64,000 bases of DNA from Pseudomonas alcaligenes (lineage in GTDB: Bacteria; Pseudomonadota; Gammaproteobacteria; Pseudomonadales; Pseudomonadaceae). Of the stretch, positions 18,010 through 25,939 are shown one piece after another. The number at the start of each line of letters is the position of its first letter. The first letter of the stretch is position 1. A program made the translations under genes and the position numbers. Location: NCBI RefSeq assembly GCF_014490745.1, contig NZ_LZEU01000001.1, positions 682,001 through 746,000 of the forward strand, written 5' to 3'. Under the pieces are notes generated by a model that worked only from the letters and a program-made list of their open reading frames with translations, made no database searches and had not been told where the DNA came from.

Positions 18010-18341
18010 CGGGGCCATTGACGCTTCGTCGCGGCCGTCCCGCCTTTGTGGAAATGACGAGGTGTAGGGGGCGCGAAACCTTCCTATCACTCCGTCATCC
18101 TCGCGAAGGCGGGGATCCAGCGGCCGGCGATGCCGTTCATTCCTGCCTCATCGAGCTGCCTTTCTGGATTATTCCCCTGCGGGCCAGCGCACGCGCTGTT
18201 CAGCGATAAAGCTGCTGTCCCGCCTTCGCGGGAATGACGGAGTAACGGGCGAGTACTACAGCCGGGTAGGGCCGGTGCAACCCGCGTGACGAACACGCCC
18301 TGGTTGCGCCGGTCGTCGTTGGGCTCTAAAGGTGCGCCGGG
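18010..18341. other. Intergenic region filled with palindromic repeats
   Basis: This 332-base gap between the YceK-like lipoprotein gene and the methyltransferase gene carries three copies or fragments of the 28-bp repeat. The remainder shows no ORF with a ribosome site, and no clear terminator was found. Confidence 0.6.
18038..18239. repeat. Three elements of the 28-bp intergenic repeat
   Basis: A full element lies at 18093-18120 (CGTCATCCTCGCGAAGGCGG onward to CCAG). A 22-base partial copy in the opposite orientation lies at 18218-18239, and a degenerate one at 18038-18059. The family is the same as at 4245-4328, with the variant core CGCGAAGGCGG/CCGCCTTCGCG. The opposed orientation can fold the intervening 97 bases into a stem-loop. 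Confidence 0.7.
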
Positions 18342-18953
18342 CTACTCGGCCCAGCCGTACCAGACCCAGGTCATCGGCCGCGGGCCCGGCAGGTAGCCGG
18401 CCTGGACTTCCCGCACCTGGAAGCCACCGGCCTTGAGCAGCGCAGGGATGTCGCGGTTGAGGTGGCAGCCGCCGGCCAGCGGCTTCCACAGTGGCGTCAG
18501 GCGATCCTGCCACAGGCGCACCTTGAGATCCGGCGCGCGCCCGTGCTCGCTGAACAGCAGCTTGCCGCCGGGCTTGAGCACCCGGCGCATTTCCACCAGG
18601 GCGGCCAGCGGATCGGGGATGGTACAGAGGGTGAAGGTGCAGACGATGCTGTCGAAGCTGGCGTCGGCGGCCTGGATCTGCCCCAGTTCGAGAGCGACCA
18701 TTTCCACCGGGATGCCAATGGCTGCGGCGCGTTGGCGGGCCAGGGTCTGCATCTGCGCGGCGGGGTCGACGCCGACTATGGCGCTGACCTTCTGCGCATC
18801 GTAGAAGCTCAGGTTGAGCCCGGTGCCGATGCCGATTTCCAGCACCCGGCCTGTGGCCTGGGGCACTACCTTCGAGCGGGTCTTCATCACCTGGCCCATG
18901 CCGCAGGCGAAATCGATCAGCCGCGGCAGGATGTGCTGGTCGTAGAACTGCAT
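18342..18953 (-). CDS. Class I SAM-dependent methyltransferase
   Basis: This 203-residue protein has a Rossmann methyltransferase fold of the Methyltransf_11/UbiE-like kind. The SAM-binding motif I VLEIGIGTGLNLSFY starts near residue 37. A motif IV-type IVCTFTLCTIPDP and a post-motif LKPGGKLLFSEHGRAP follow. The substrate is unknown; similar proteins are often annotated as phospholipid or small-molecule methyltransferases. It lies 3 bases after the NAD(P)-binding gene's stop, so the two form an operon. Confidence 0.87.
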   Translation of the reverse strand: MQFYDQHILPRLIDFACGMGQVMKTRSKVVPQATGRVLEIGIGTGLNLSFYDAQKVSAIVGVDPAAQMQTLARQRAAAIGIPVEMVALELGQIQAADASFDSIVCTFTLCTIPDPLAALVEMRRVLKPGGKLLFSEHGRAPDLKVRLWQDRLTPLWKPLAGGCHLNRDIPALLKAGGFQVREVQAGYLPGPRPMTWVWYGWAE

Positions 18954-18956
18954 GCC

Positions 18957-19598
18957 TCAGCGCCCCAGGCGGCGCAGTTCGTCCGACTCCACCAGGCGCA
19001 CGCTGTCGCCTTCCTCCAGGGCCAGGCGCCACAGCGCCCGGGCCAGGGCAGCGGCCTCGATGCCGCGGTACTTGCCGGGCAGCCAGCGCATGAAGGGCGC
19101 GGCCAGCAGCTCGCCGATGCGTGGCTCCTGGCGTGCACCGAGCAGCAGCGAGGGGCGGGCGATGGTCAGTTGCGGCCAGTCCATGGCGCGCAGGGCGGCC
19201 TCCATGTCGCCCTTGACCCGGTTGTAGAACACCGAGGAGTTGGCATCGGCGCCCAGCGCGCTGATCACCAGCAGGTGGCGCGCGCCCAGCTCGCGGGCGC
19301 GGCGGGCGAAGCTCAGCACCAGCTCGAAGTCGATGGCGCGGAAGGCCTCCTGCGAGCCGGCCTGCTTGATGGTGCTGCCCAGGCAGCAGAAGGCTGCGTC
19401 GATCGGCCCCTGCAATGCCGGCAGCAGCTCGGCCAGTTCGCCCACCGGGTTGTCCAGGTGCGGGTGCTCGGCCAGCGGCCGGCGGCTGGGGGCCAGCACG
19501 CGGCTGATGGTCGGCTCGCTGAGCAGGCGGTCGAGCAGGTGTTCGCCGGTGAGGCCGGTGGCGCCGGCGAGGAGGATGTGCTGGGGCGTCAGGTACAT
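18957..19598 (-). CDS. NAD(P)-binding Rossmann protein, NmrA/HTATIP2-like
   Basis: This 213-residue short-chain-dehydrogenase-like protein has the dinucleotide motif [14 protein letters not shown] at residue 8. It lacks the classical YxxxK pair in its usual place but carries [13 protein letters not shown], where Y and K are spaced as in atypical members. It resembles the small oxidoreductases related to human HTATIP2/TIP30. It is cotranscribed with the downstream methyltransferase; no reaction can be assigned. Confidence 0.83.
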   Translation of the reverse strand: MYLTPQHILLAGATGLTGEHLLDRLLSEPTISRVLAPSRRPLAEHPHLDNPVGELAELLPALQGPIDAAFCCLGSTIKQAGSQEAFRAIDFELVLSFARRARELGARHLLVISALGADANSSVFYNRVKGDMEAALRAMDWPQLTIARPSLLLGARQEPRIGELLAAPFMRWLPGKYRGIEAAALARALWRLALEEGDSVRLVESDELRRLGR

Positions 19599-19665
19599 GG
19601 GTGTTTCTCCGCTGATACAGCCAGCTTAGATCGAATTGGCCTGTTCAGCCGGGCGCAGTGCGCAA

Positions 19666-21357
19666 TCACTGCAGCTTCTCGGGCGCTGCGCTGGCGGCGG
19701 TCAGGGCCTGGCGCGCCTGGCTTTCGCGCAGCTGGCGCCAGTGCTGCAGCACCGCCTTGGGCGCCCAAAGCTGTGGCTCGGAGGCCTGGAAATCCTCGGC
19801 CTTCTCTCGTTCGGCAACTTTCGCCTTGGCCAGTTCGAAGGCGCGCTGCAGGTCGTCGGTTTCGCCCAGGGCTTCGGCGAACAGGGCGCGGCCAAAGTAG
19901 GTGAAGTCGTTTTCCTCGGAGCAGCCGAACGACACCCGGTCGGCGCGGGCGGCGGTCATCACCAGGGTCTTGTCGTCCTGCAGCGGCGGGATGAAGCCGC
20001 CGGAATAGCAGGCCGAGATCACCACCACCTTGTAGCGATCCTTGAGCGGCTGCAGCAGGCTGGCGAAGTCCTTGGCCGGCAGGTTGTCCAGCTGCAGGCG
20101 CGGCTGATCCAGGCTCAGCTGGTGGTCGCGCGAGCCGTGGCTGGTCAGGTAGATGAACACCAGGTCTTCCGCGCCGCTGCGCTCGGCCAGGGCGCGCACG
20201 GCGCGGGTGAGGTTCTCGCGGGTGGCCAGCGGGCGGTCGGTGAAGTGGTCGCGGTGGTTGCTCAGGTTGATCCCGCCGCGTGCACCGAAGCGCTCGCCGA
20301 GCAGCTTGGCCACGTAGTCGGCTTCGCGCAGGAACACGCTCTGCTTGCCGTCGCCGGCCAGGGTCAGGCTGTACAGCTCCACCGCCGGGGTCGAGGCCGG
20401 CAGCTTGGCGATGGCCTGCTGCAGCAGTTCGCCCTGTTGCAGCAGACCCAGCTCGAGCGGGTCGGGCAGCAGCTGGCCGGCTTGCCAGGTGCCGCGGGTC
20501 TGCTCGCCGTTGGCGGCGGTCAGGGTGCCCTGGCCGGCGTACTCGCCACGGGCGAAGTGGCCCTGGTAGCTGCTGCCGTCGGCCAGGTGCAGGGTACCCT
20601 GGCCGTGGTAGCGCCAGTAGCGAAACTCGCCGCTGTAGCGTTCGCCATCGGCGCCCAGGTAGTCGCCCTGGCCGCTCAGCGCGCCGTCCTTGAACTGGCC
20701 GCTCCAGACATTGCCGCTGCCGTCCTGGTAGCGTCCCTGGCCGTGGAACTGGTCGTTGCGGAATTCGCCGCTGTAGTGCTCGCCGTCGGCGCCCTGGTAG
20801 AGGCCGGCGCCGCTCAGCACGCCGCGCTTGAAGGTGCCGCTGTAGCGCTGCTCGCCGTCGCTGCGCATGCCTTCGCCGTCCGGCTCGCCGCGCACGAAAT
20901 GGCCCTGGTAGCTGCTGCCGTCACCCCACTTCAGGGTGCCCTGGCCGTGGTAGCGATCCTTGCGGAACTCGCCGCGGTACTCCAGGCCGTTCTGCTGCAG
21001 GTGGCCTTCGCCGTCCATGCGGCCGAGCTTGAACTGGCCTTCGTACCAGCTGCCGTCGCTGTAGGTGAGTTTGCCGTGGTCGGCGAACAGGCCCTGGTGG
21101 AACTCGCCGGCATAGTGGCTGCCATCGGCGCTGTGCCATTCGCCGCGGCCTTCCTGCAGACCGTCCTTGAAGCCGCCGGCGTACCAGGCACCGCTGGCGT
21201 AGTCGAGGCGACCCTGGCCCTGCAGCAGGCCGTCGACCACCTCGCCGCGGTAGCGCCCGCCGTCCGGCAGCACGGCATTGGCCGGCAGCAGCGGTTCGCC
21301 ATCGCCGCAGGCAGCGAGCAGCAGGGCGAGGGTCAAGGGGGCAAGCAGGCGGGGCAT
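19666..21357 (-). CDS. MORN-repeat lipoprotein with C13 caspase-like peptidase domain
   Basis: This 563-residue lipoprotein begins MPRLL with lipobox LLAAC, giving a lipid-linked cysteine at residue 17. Upstream in-frame starts would place residues before the signal peptide and were rejected. Residues 35-294 hold eleven to twelve MORN repeats of the form YxGxFxxGxxxGxG. The C-terminal domain (about residues 340-530) resembles peptidase family C13 in clan CD, with the catalytic pair visible as TSHGS (H407) and SACYSGG (C450). It is probably anchored in the outer membrane, since the residue after the cysteine is Gly rather than Asp. Substrate and partners are unknown. Confidence 0.87.
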   Translation of the reverse strand: MPRLLAPLTLALLLAACGDGEPLLPANAVLPDGGRYRGEVVDGLLQGQGRLDYASGAWYAGGFKDGLQEGRGEWHSADGSHYAGEFHQGLFADHGKLTYSDGSWYEGQFKLGRMDGEGHLQQNGLEYRGEFRKDRYHGQGTLKWGDGSSYQGHFVRGEPDGEGMRSDGEQRYSGTFKRGVLSGAGLYQGADGEHYSGEFRNDQFHGQGRYQDGSGNVWSGQFKDGALSGQGDYLGADGERYSGEFRYWRYHGQGTLHLADGSSYQGHFARGEYAGQGTLTAANGEQTRGTWQAGQLLPDPLELGLLQQGELLQQAIAKLPASTPAVELYSLTLAGDGKQSVFLREADYVAKLLGERFGARGGINLSNHRDHFTDRPLATRENLTRAVRALAERSGAEDLVFIYLTSHGSRDHQLSLDQPRLQLDNLPAKDFASLLQPLKDRYKVVVISACYSGGFIPPLQDDKTLVMTAARADRVSFGCSEENDFTYFGRALFAEALGETDDLQRAFELAKAKVAEREKAEDFQASEPQLWAPKAVLQHWRQLRESQARQALTAASAAPEKLQ

Positions 21358-21410
21358 GGCGGACATCCTGGTCGGTGACATGGTTCGAGTATGCCCAAGT
21401 GCAATGCAAA

Positions 21411-21436
21411 CGGGGCGCCTCAGCGCCCCGTTTTTT
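21411..21436. terminator. Hairpin terminator after phaJ4
   Basis: An 8-bp stem (CGGGGCGC/GCGCCCCG) closes a 4-base loop and is followed on the plus strand by six T residues. On the minus strand, where phaJ4 is transcribed, the tail is only UUU. It separates phaJ4 from the downstream MORN gene. Confidence 0.7.
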
Positions 21437-21451
21437 ATGCCCGCTACTGCC

Positions 21452-21907
21452 TCAGACGAAGCACAGGGACAGCGACTCGGCGATATACGCCGGTTTTTCC
21501 TGCCCCTCGATCTCCAGGGTGGCCTCGACCTTGAACAACCACTGGCCGGGACGCTTCTCGGTGATCTCGAGCACCTTGGCGGCCAGGCGCACGCGCGAGT
21601 CGACCTTCACCGGCTGGATGAAGCGCACGCTGTCGAGGCCATAGTTGACGGCCATCTTCAGGCCTTCGGGGGCGAGCATCAGCTTTTCCATCAGCACCGG
21701 GATCAGCGACAGGCTGAGGAAGCCATGGGCGATGGTGCTGCCGAAGGGGGTGTGCTTGGCCTTGACCGGGTCGACGTGAATGAACTGGTGGTCGCCGGTG
21801 CATTCGGCGAACTGGTTGATGCGGTTCTGATCGATGGTCAGCCATTCCGAGCGTCCGAGCTCTTTGCCTACGTAGTCTTGCAGTTGCGATACGGGTACTA
21901 ACGGCAT
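21452..21907 (-). CDS. phaJ4: MaoC-type (R)-specific enoyl-CoA hydratase
   Basis: This 151-residue hot-dog-fold hydratase adds water to trans-2-enoyl-CoA to give (R)-3-hydroxyacyl-CoA, linking beta-oxidation to polyhydroxyalkanoate synthesis. The family signature is clear: FAECTGDHQFIHVD near residue 33 carries the catalytic Asp and His, and FGSTIAHGFLSLSLIP follows. Length and sequence closely resemble PhaJ4 of P. aeruginosa as I remember it. It stands alone, with its start preceded by AGGAGG. Confidence 0.92.
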   Translation of the reverse strand: MPLVPVSQLQDYVGKELGRSEWLTIDQNRINQFAECTGDHQFIHVDPVKAKHTPFGSTIAHGFLSLSLIPVLMEKLMLAPEGLKMAVNYGLDSVRFIQPVKVDSRVRLAAKVLEITEKRPGQWLFKVEATLEIEGQEKPAYIAESLSLCFV

Positions 21908-22035
21908 AGATCCTCCTTGAGGATGCGAGGTTATTTGTTGTTTTTGACGATGAACCAGGCTGGCCCTAGAACAGCATGGGGCGGCAGGCCGGTCAAGCCG
22001 AAAGTCGCGGTTTATGACGCCCCCAAAGGCATGCC

Positions 22036-22041
22036 TATAAT
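22036..22041 (+). promoter_or_regulatory. Perfect -10 hexamer upstream of lrgA-like gene
   Basis: TATAAT lies 29 bases before the ATG of the lrgA-like gene. The -35 region about 17 bases upstream (TTATGAC) is a poor match to TTGACA, so an activator may assist. Confidence 0.5.
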
Positions 22042-22069
22042 GGGCGCCACCCTTGTCGGAGAGCCTTCC

Positions 22070-22432
22070 ATGCTGTTACGCGGCCTGACCTGGCTGGTGC
22101 TGTTCCAGCTGCTCGGCACTGCCTGCAATAGCCTGTTCCTGCCCATGCTGCCGGGGCCGATCATCGGCATGCTGCTGCTGTTTGCCTACCTGCTGCTCAG
22201 TGGCGGGGTGAGCGAGTCGCTCAGCGAGTCGGCGGCCGCGCTGCTGCGTTACCTGCCGCTGCTGCTGGTGCCGCCGGCGGTGGGGGTGATGGTCTACGCC
22301 GGGCAGATCGCCGACGACTTCTGGGCCCTGGCCGGTGCGCTGGGACTGTCGCTGCTGTTGTCGCTGCTGTTCGCCGGCTGGCTGATGCAGAAGCTGATCG
22401 AGCGGCAGAAGCGCGCCGAGGAGCAGGCATGA
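22070..22432 (+). CDS. lrgA: CidA/LrgA-family holin-like protein
   Basis: This 120-residue small membrane protein has four hydrophobic segments. It belongs to the LrgA/CidA family, associated with control of murein hydrolase activity, cell lysis or small-acid export. The start MLLRGLTWLV is chosen over a longer ORF because GGAG precedes it and the hydrophobic part begins there. Family hallmarks are PMLPGPIIGMLLL near residue 24 and LVPPAVGVM near residue 63. The stop overlaps the lrgB-like start in an ATGA, so translation is coupled. Confidence 0.9.
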   Translation: MLLRGLTWLVLFQLLGTACNSLFLPMLPGPIIGMLLLFAYLLLSGGVSESLSESAAALLRYLPLLLVPPAVGVMVYAGQIADDFWALAGALGLSLLLSLLFAGWLMQKLIERQKRAEEQA

Positions 22433-23145
22433 GCCCCGACTGGCAGGGCGCCGGCCAGGCGCTGATCCACCATCCGCTGTTCGGTGTCGGCATCACCCTG
22501 GCGGTGTACCAGCTGGCGCTGGCCGCTTACGAGAAGACCCGCTGGGTGTTTCTGCAGCCGGTGCTGGTATCCATGGCGGTGCTGATCGGCGTGCTGCTGG
22601 CCTGCGGCCTGAGCTACCCGGAGTACCGCAGCAGCACCCAGCTGCTCAGCGTGCTGCTCGGCCCGGCCACCGTGGCCCTGGCCGTACCGCTGTACCTCAA
22701 CCTGCGGCGCATCCGCGCGCTGCTGTGGCCGGTGCTGATCACCCTGGGCGTGGCCGGCACTCTGGCCACGGTGCTGGGAGTGGCGCTGGCCTGGGCGTTC
22801 GGCGCCGACCACATGATGCTGATGACCCTGGCGCCGAAGTCGGTGACTTCACCTATCGCCATGCTGGTGGCCGAGCAGATCGGCGGGGTGGCGGCCCTGG
22901 CCGCAGTGTTCGTGCTGATCACCGGGGTGCTCGGCGCCATGTGCGGCCCCGAGCTGCTGCGGCGCATCGGCGTGCATCACCCGGCGGCCCAGGGCCTGGC
23001 GCTGGGCATCACCGCCCATGCGGTGGGTACGGCGCGGGCGCTGCAGGAGGGCGACGAGTGTGGCGCCTTCGCCGCCCTGGCGATGAGCCTGATGGGCATG
23101 CTCACTGCGGTGATCCTGCCGCTGGCCGTGGTGCTGATCGCATGA
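22429..23145 (+). CDS. lrgB: LrgB/CidB-family membrane protein
   Basis: This 238-residue inner-membrane protein has about six to eight hydrophobic segments and is the partner of LrgA/CidA. The conserved family segment LAPKSVTSPIAMLVAEQIGG lies near residue 135, followed by GPELLRRIGVHHPAAQGLALG. It overlaps the preceding gene by 4 bases and the following LON-domain gene by 4 bases, making a three-gene translationally coupled operon. Confidence 0.92.
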   Translation: MSPDWQGAGQALIHHPLFGVGITLAVYQLALAAYEKTRWVFLQPVLVSMAVLIGVLLACGLSYPEYRSSTQLLSVLLGPATVALAVPLYLNLRRIRALLWPVLITLGVAGTLATVLGVALAWAFGADHMMLMTLAPKSVTSPIAMLVAEQIGGVAALAAVFVLITGVLGAMCGPELLRRIGVHHPAAQGLALGITAHAVGTARALQEGDECGAFAALAMSLMGMLTAVILPLAVVLIA

Positions 23146-23744
23146 GCGGCACCGCGGACTACCCGCTGTTCCCCCTCAATACCGTGCTGTTTCCCGGCTG
23201 CATCCTCGATCTGCAGATCTTCGAGGCACGCTACCTGGACATGATCAGCGCCTGCATGCGCCGTGGCAGCGGCTTCGGTGTGGTCGGCATCCTCGACGGC
23301 ACGGAAGTCGGCGCGGCGCCGCAGCGCTTTGCCGCGGTCGGTTGCGAGGCGCTGATCCGCGACTTCCAGCAACGCCCCAACGGCCTGCTCGGCATCCGTG
23401 TCGAGGGCGGCCGGCGCTTTCACGTGCAGCACAGCGCGGCCCAGGCCGACCAGCTGACCCTGGCCGCGGTGGACTGGCTGGATGAGGCCGAGGAAGTGCC
23501 GCTGCAGGGCAACCATGCCGACCTGGCGGCGCTGCTGGCCGCCCTGGCCGAGCATCCGCTGGTGGCCAGCCTGGGCATGGGCGGAGCGGTCGGCGGCCAG
23601 CAGGTGCTGGCCAACCAGCTGGCCTACCTGTTGCCGTTCCCCATCGAGCAGAAGCTGCAGGTGCTGCAACAGGATCAGCCGCAGCAGCGCCTGGAGCTGA
23701 TCCAGGCGTTCCTCGATCAGCTGCAGGGCGAGCTGACTGCCTGA
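23142..23744 (+). CDS. LON substrate-binding domain protein
   Basis: This 200-residue protein consists of the LON N-terminal (substrate-recognition) domain without ATPase or protease parts. The diagnostic start is YPLFPLNTVLFPGCILDLQIFEARYLDM. The C-terminal third is rich in Leu and Gln (KLQVLQQDQPQQRLEL) and probably helical. Free-standing LON domains are common in Pseudomonas but have no defined function. The overlap with lrgB suggests a functional tie to the lysis/export pair, which is inference. Confidence 0.9.
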   Translation: MSGTADYPLFPLNTVLFPGCILDLQIFEARYLDMISACMRRGSGFGVVGILDGTEVGAAPQRFAAVGCEALIRDFQQRPNGLLGIRVEGGRRFHVQHSAAQADQLTLAAVDWLDEAEEVPLQGNHADLAALLAALAEHPLVASLGMGGAVGGQQVLANQLAYLLPFPIEQKLQVLQQDQPQQRLELIQAFLDQLQGELTA

Positions 23745-23751
23745 GGCGTGC

Positions 23752-25068
23752 TCAGTAGCGGTACTGCAGGAGCGCCTCCGGCAGTGCCCACAGGCTGACG
23801 CCGGCAAGCAGGGCCAGGGTCGCCGGCAGAATCAGCCACCATACCCGCGCGCCCAGTGGCGCCATCAGCGTGCGCCGCTGCAGCAGGGCCAGGCTGGCGG
23901 CGCACACGCTGCCGGCGAGCAGGGCGCCGGCGAGGATGTCGGTGGGCCAGTGCACCCCCAGATAGACCCGCGACAGGGCAATCGCCAGCGCCGGCAGGCT
24001 GGCCAGCAGCAGCCAGGTCAGGCGCGTGCGTGCCGGCGCGCCGCGCCCGGCCAGCACGCCGAGGGCGAGGAACAGGGCGAAGGCCGCCGAGCTGTGGCCA
24101 CTGGGCAGGCTGAAACTGTCCAGCGGCTGCAGCAGCACCTCCGGGCGGGCGCGGGCGAACAGCTGCTTGAGGGCGGTATTGAGCAGGGCGGTGCCGAGCA
24201 TGCAGCCGGCGACGAACAGGGCGGCCGCCTGGCGCCGGCAGAGCAACAGCAGCAGGGTCAGCAGCACGCCGGCGGCGAGCTGGGTGGCGAAATTGCCCAG
24301 CCCGGTGACCAGCAGCGCCAGGCTGTCCAGGGCTGGGCTGCGCTGTTCCTGCACCAGGGTCATCAGACCCTGGTCGAGACTGCTCAGGTGCGGCCAGCCC
24401 AGCAGCAGGGCCAGCAGCAGGCTGCCGCTCAGGCCGGCGGCCAGAATGGTGGCCCAGCGCTGTTCGCGCAGGCTGCTGTGGATCACCACCAGCAGCAACA
24501 CGGCCAGGCCGGCGGCGACCAGCCCGGCGGCGCTCCAGAAACCTTCCGGCAGCGGCAGGCGCAGGGCCGCGCCGGTGGCCCAGCCCGGCAGCATGTAGGC
24601 CACCGCCCAGCCGGCGGCGGCCAGTAGGCTGACCAGGGCGAAGCGCACGAAGGGCATGTCGAGCATGCCGGCCACCAGCGGCAGCATCGGTCGCAGCGGG
24701 CCGATGTAGCGGCCGACCAGCAGGCTGACCACGCCGTAGCGCTGGAAGTACTTCTCTGCGCTGCCCAGCCACTCGGGGTGGTCGCGCAGCACCGGCAGGC
24801 CACGAATGCCCTGGTGGAAACGGCGGCCCAGGCCATAGGAAATCGCATCGCCGAGCAAGCCGCCGGCATAGGCCAGCAGCAGGGTCTCACCGAGGCCGAG
24901 GGAGCCGCTGCCGGCCAGTACGCCGAGGGTGAACAGCAGCAGGGTGCCGGGGATCAGGATGCCGGCCACGGCCAGGCATTCCAGGCAGGCCACGGCGAAG
25001 ATGCTCAGGCCCAGCCATTGCGGGTTGGCTTCCAGCCAGAGGGTCAGGGTGTCGAACCAGTGGCCCAT
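23752..25068 (-). CDS. DedA-PAP2 fusion membrane protein
   Basis: This 438-residue membrane protein joins two domains. Residues 1-200 are a DedA domain with ECLAVAGILIPGTLLL and RYIGPLRPMLPLVAGM. Residues about 230-410 are a PAP2 phosphatase with all three active-site motifs: KQLFARARP, LPSGHSSA and SRVYLGVHWPTD. The second domain would dephosphorylate a lipid phosphate (phosphatidate or undecaprenyl diphosphate) on the periplasmic side, and the first could handle the lipid's movement. It is followed by mpg's region in opposite order: mpg lies just upstream (2-base gap), so the two are cotranscribed. Confidence 0.92.
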   Translation of the reverse strand: MGHWFDTLTLWLEANPQWLGLSIFAVACLECLAVAGILIPGTLLLFTLGVLAGSGSLGLGETLLLAYAGGLLGDAISYGLGRRFHQGIRGLPVLRDHPEWLGSAEKYFQRYGVVSLLVGRYIGPLRPMLPLVAGMLDMPFVRFALVSLLAAAGWAVAYMLPGWATGAALRLPLPEGFWSAAGLVAAGLAVLLLVVIHSSLREQRWATILAAGLSGSLLLALLLGWPHLSSLDQGLMTLVQEQRSPALDSLALLVTGLGNFATQLAAGVLLTLLLLLCRRQAAALFVAGCMLGTALLNTALKQLFARARPEVLLQPLDSFSLPSGHSSAAFALFLALGVLAGRGAPARTRLTWLLLASLPALAIALSRVYLGVHWPTDILAGALLAGSVCAASLALLQRRTLMAPLGARVWWLILPATLALLAGVSLWALPEALLQYRY

Positions 25069-25070
25069 GT

Positions 25071-25766
25071 TCAGGCGTCCTCGTTGTCCAGCAAGTGATA
25101 GTCGCGCCCTTCAAGCTGGCCGCGACGCAGTGGGTTGCGTGTGCAGTGACGGGCCTGGGCGGCATCGACGAAGCGGTAGGGCAGGTGCTCGTCGCGGCCA
25201 TGGGGAATGCCCAGGCGGGTGGTCTGGATGATCTGCGCCGGGCGCGCGCCGGCATCTTCGACGAACAGGTGCTGCGGGTCGAAGCGCTGCCCATCCCAGT
25301 CCGGCACCTTGAGGCCGAGGGCCTTGCACAGCAGGGTCTGCCCGGCACACAGGCGCTCGGCCGGGCGCGGGCTGCCGTCGGCGGCCGGGTTGTTGGCCTG
25401 CATCCGCGCCAGGGCATCGGCGGCGCAGTGCTCGTCGACCCAGGGCTGGGCGGACTTGATCAGTACCGCGTTGCCGGCGCCGTGGGCGCTGAAGTTCAGC
25501 GAGTCGCCGCCGCGCGCGTAGTACATATAGATGTGCCCTCCATCCATGAATAGCGCGTGGCGCTTGGCGGTGTAGCCGAGCGAAGCGTGGCTGCCCTTGT
25601 CCGTCAGGTAGTAGGCCTCGGTCTCGATGATCCGCGCGGCCAGCCAGTGGCCCTGGTGGCGATGGCGGATGACCTTGCCCAGCAGGGCGCGGGCGAGGGT
25701 CTGCGCGTCGCGGTCGAAGAAGCTGTCGGGCAGCGGCTGGGCGGCAGGCCAGGGCAGGGGGCGCAT
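25071..25766 (-). CDS. mpg: DNA-3-methyladenine glycosylase, AAG/MPG family
   Basis: This 231-residue base-excision glycosylase of the mammalian-type AAG/MPG fold removes alkylated purines. Recognisable are the N-terminal LARALLGKVI, the catalytic-region ARIIETEAYYLTDKGSHAS with the conserved Glu near residue 48, and LCKALGLKVPDWDG toward the C-terminus. It starts the mpg/DedA-PAP2 unit on the minus strand and is divergent from proA. A structurally unrelated alkylpurine glycosylase, AlkA, lies at 38.8 kb. Confidence 0.93.
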   Translation of the reverse strand: MRPLPWPAAQPLPDSFFDRDAQTLARALLGKVIRHRHQGHWLAARIIETEAYYLTDKGSHASLGYTAKRHALFMDGGHIYMYYARGGDSLNFSAHGAGNAVLIKSAQPWVDEHCAADALARMQANNPAADGSPRPAERLCAGQTLLCKALGLKVPDWDGQRFDPQHLFVEDAGARPAQIIQTTRLGIPHGRDEHLPYRFVDAAQARHCTRNPLRRGQLEGRDYHLLDNEDA

Positions 25767-25897
25767 GGGGGATCCGGGCGGGCGAAGTGGCGCGATCTTA
25801 GCAATGCCGGCCGGCGTGCGGGACGAATCTTGTGGCGCGATGTTGCCGATGCCTGGCCGTCCGCCCGGCAGTGCTGGGCGCGGGGCGGCGCTGTCGC

Positions 25898-25903
25898 TAT
25901 AAT
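25898..25903 (+). promoter_or_regulatory. Perfect -10 hexamer upstream of proA
   Basis: TATAAT lies 36 bases before the proA ATG. No convincing -35 hexamer was found in the GC-rich sequence upstream. Confidence 0.5.
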
Positions 25904-25939
25904 CAGCCCCTTTTTCTCACTGCCAGACGTCCGCCGACC

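Noticed and set aside
20250..21250. Tandem DNA repeat or CRISPR-like periodicity in the MORN gene
   Set aside because: The periodicity is about 69 bases (23 codons) and arises from MORN protein repeats. Units are diverged and there are no identical spacer-separated direct repeats.
24483..24890. Small basic ORFs rich in Arg, Ser and Pro throughout the window
   Set aside because: These are off-frame readings of GC-rich genes; none has a ribosome site, and all overlap well-supported genes.
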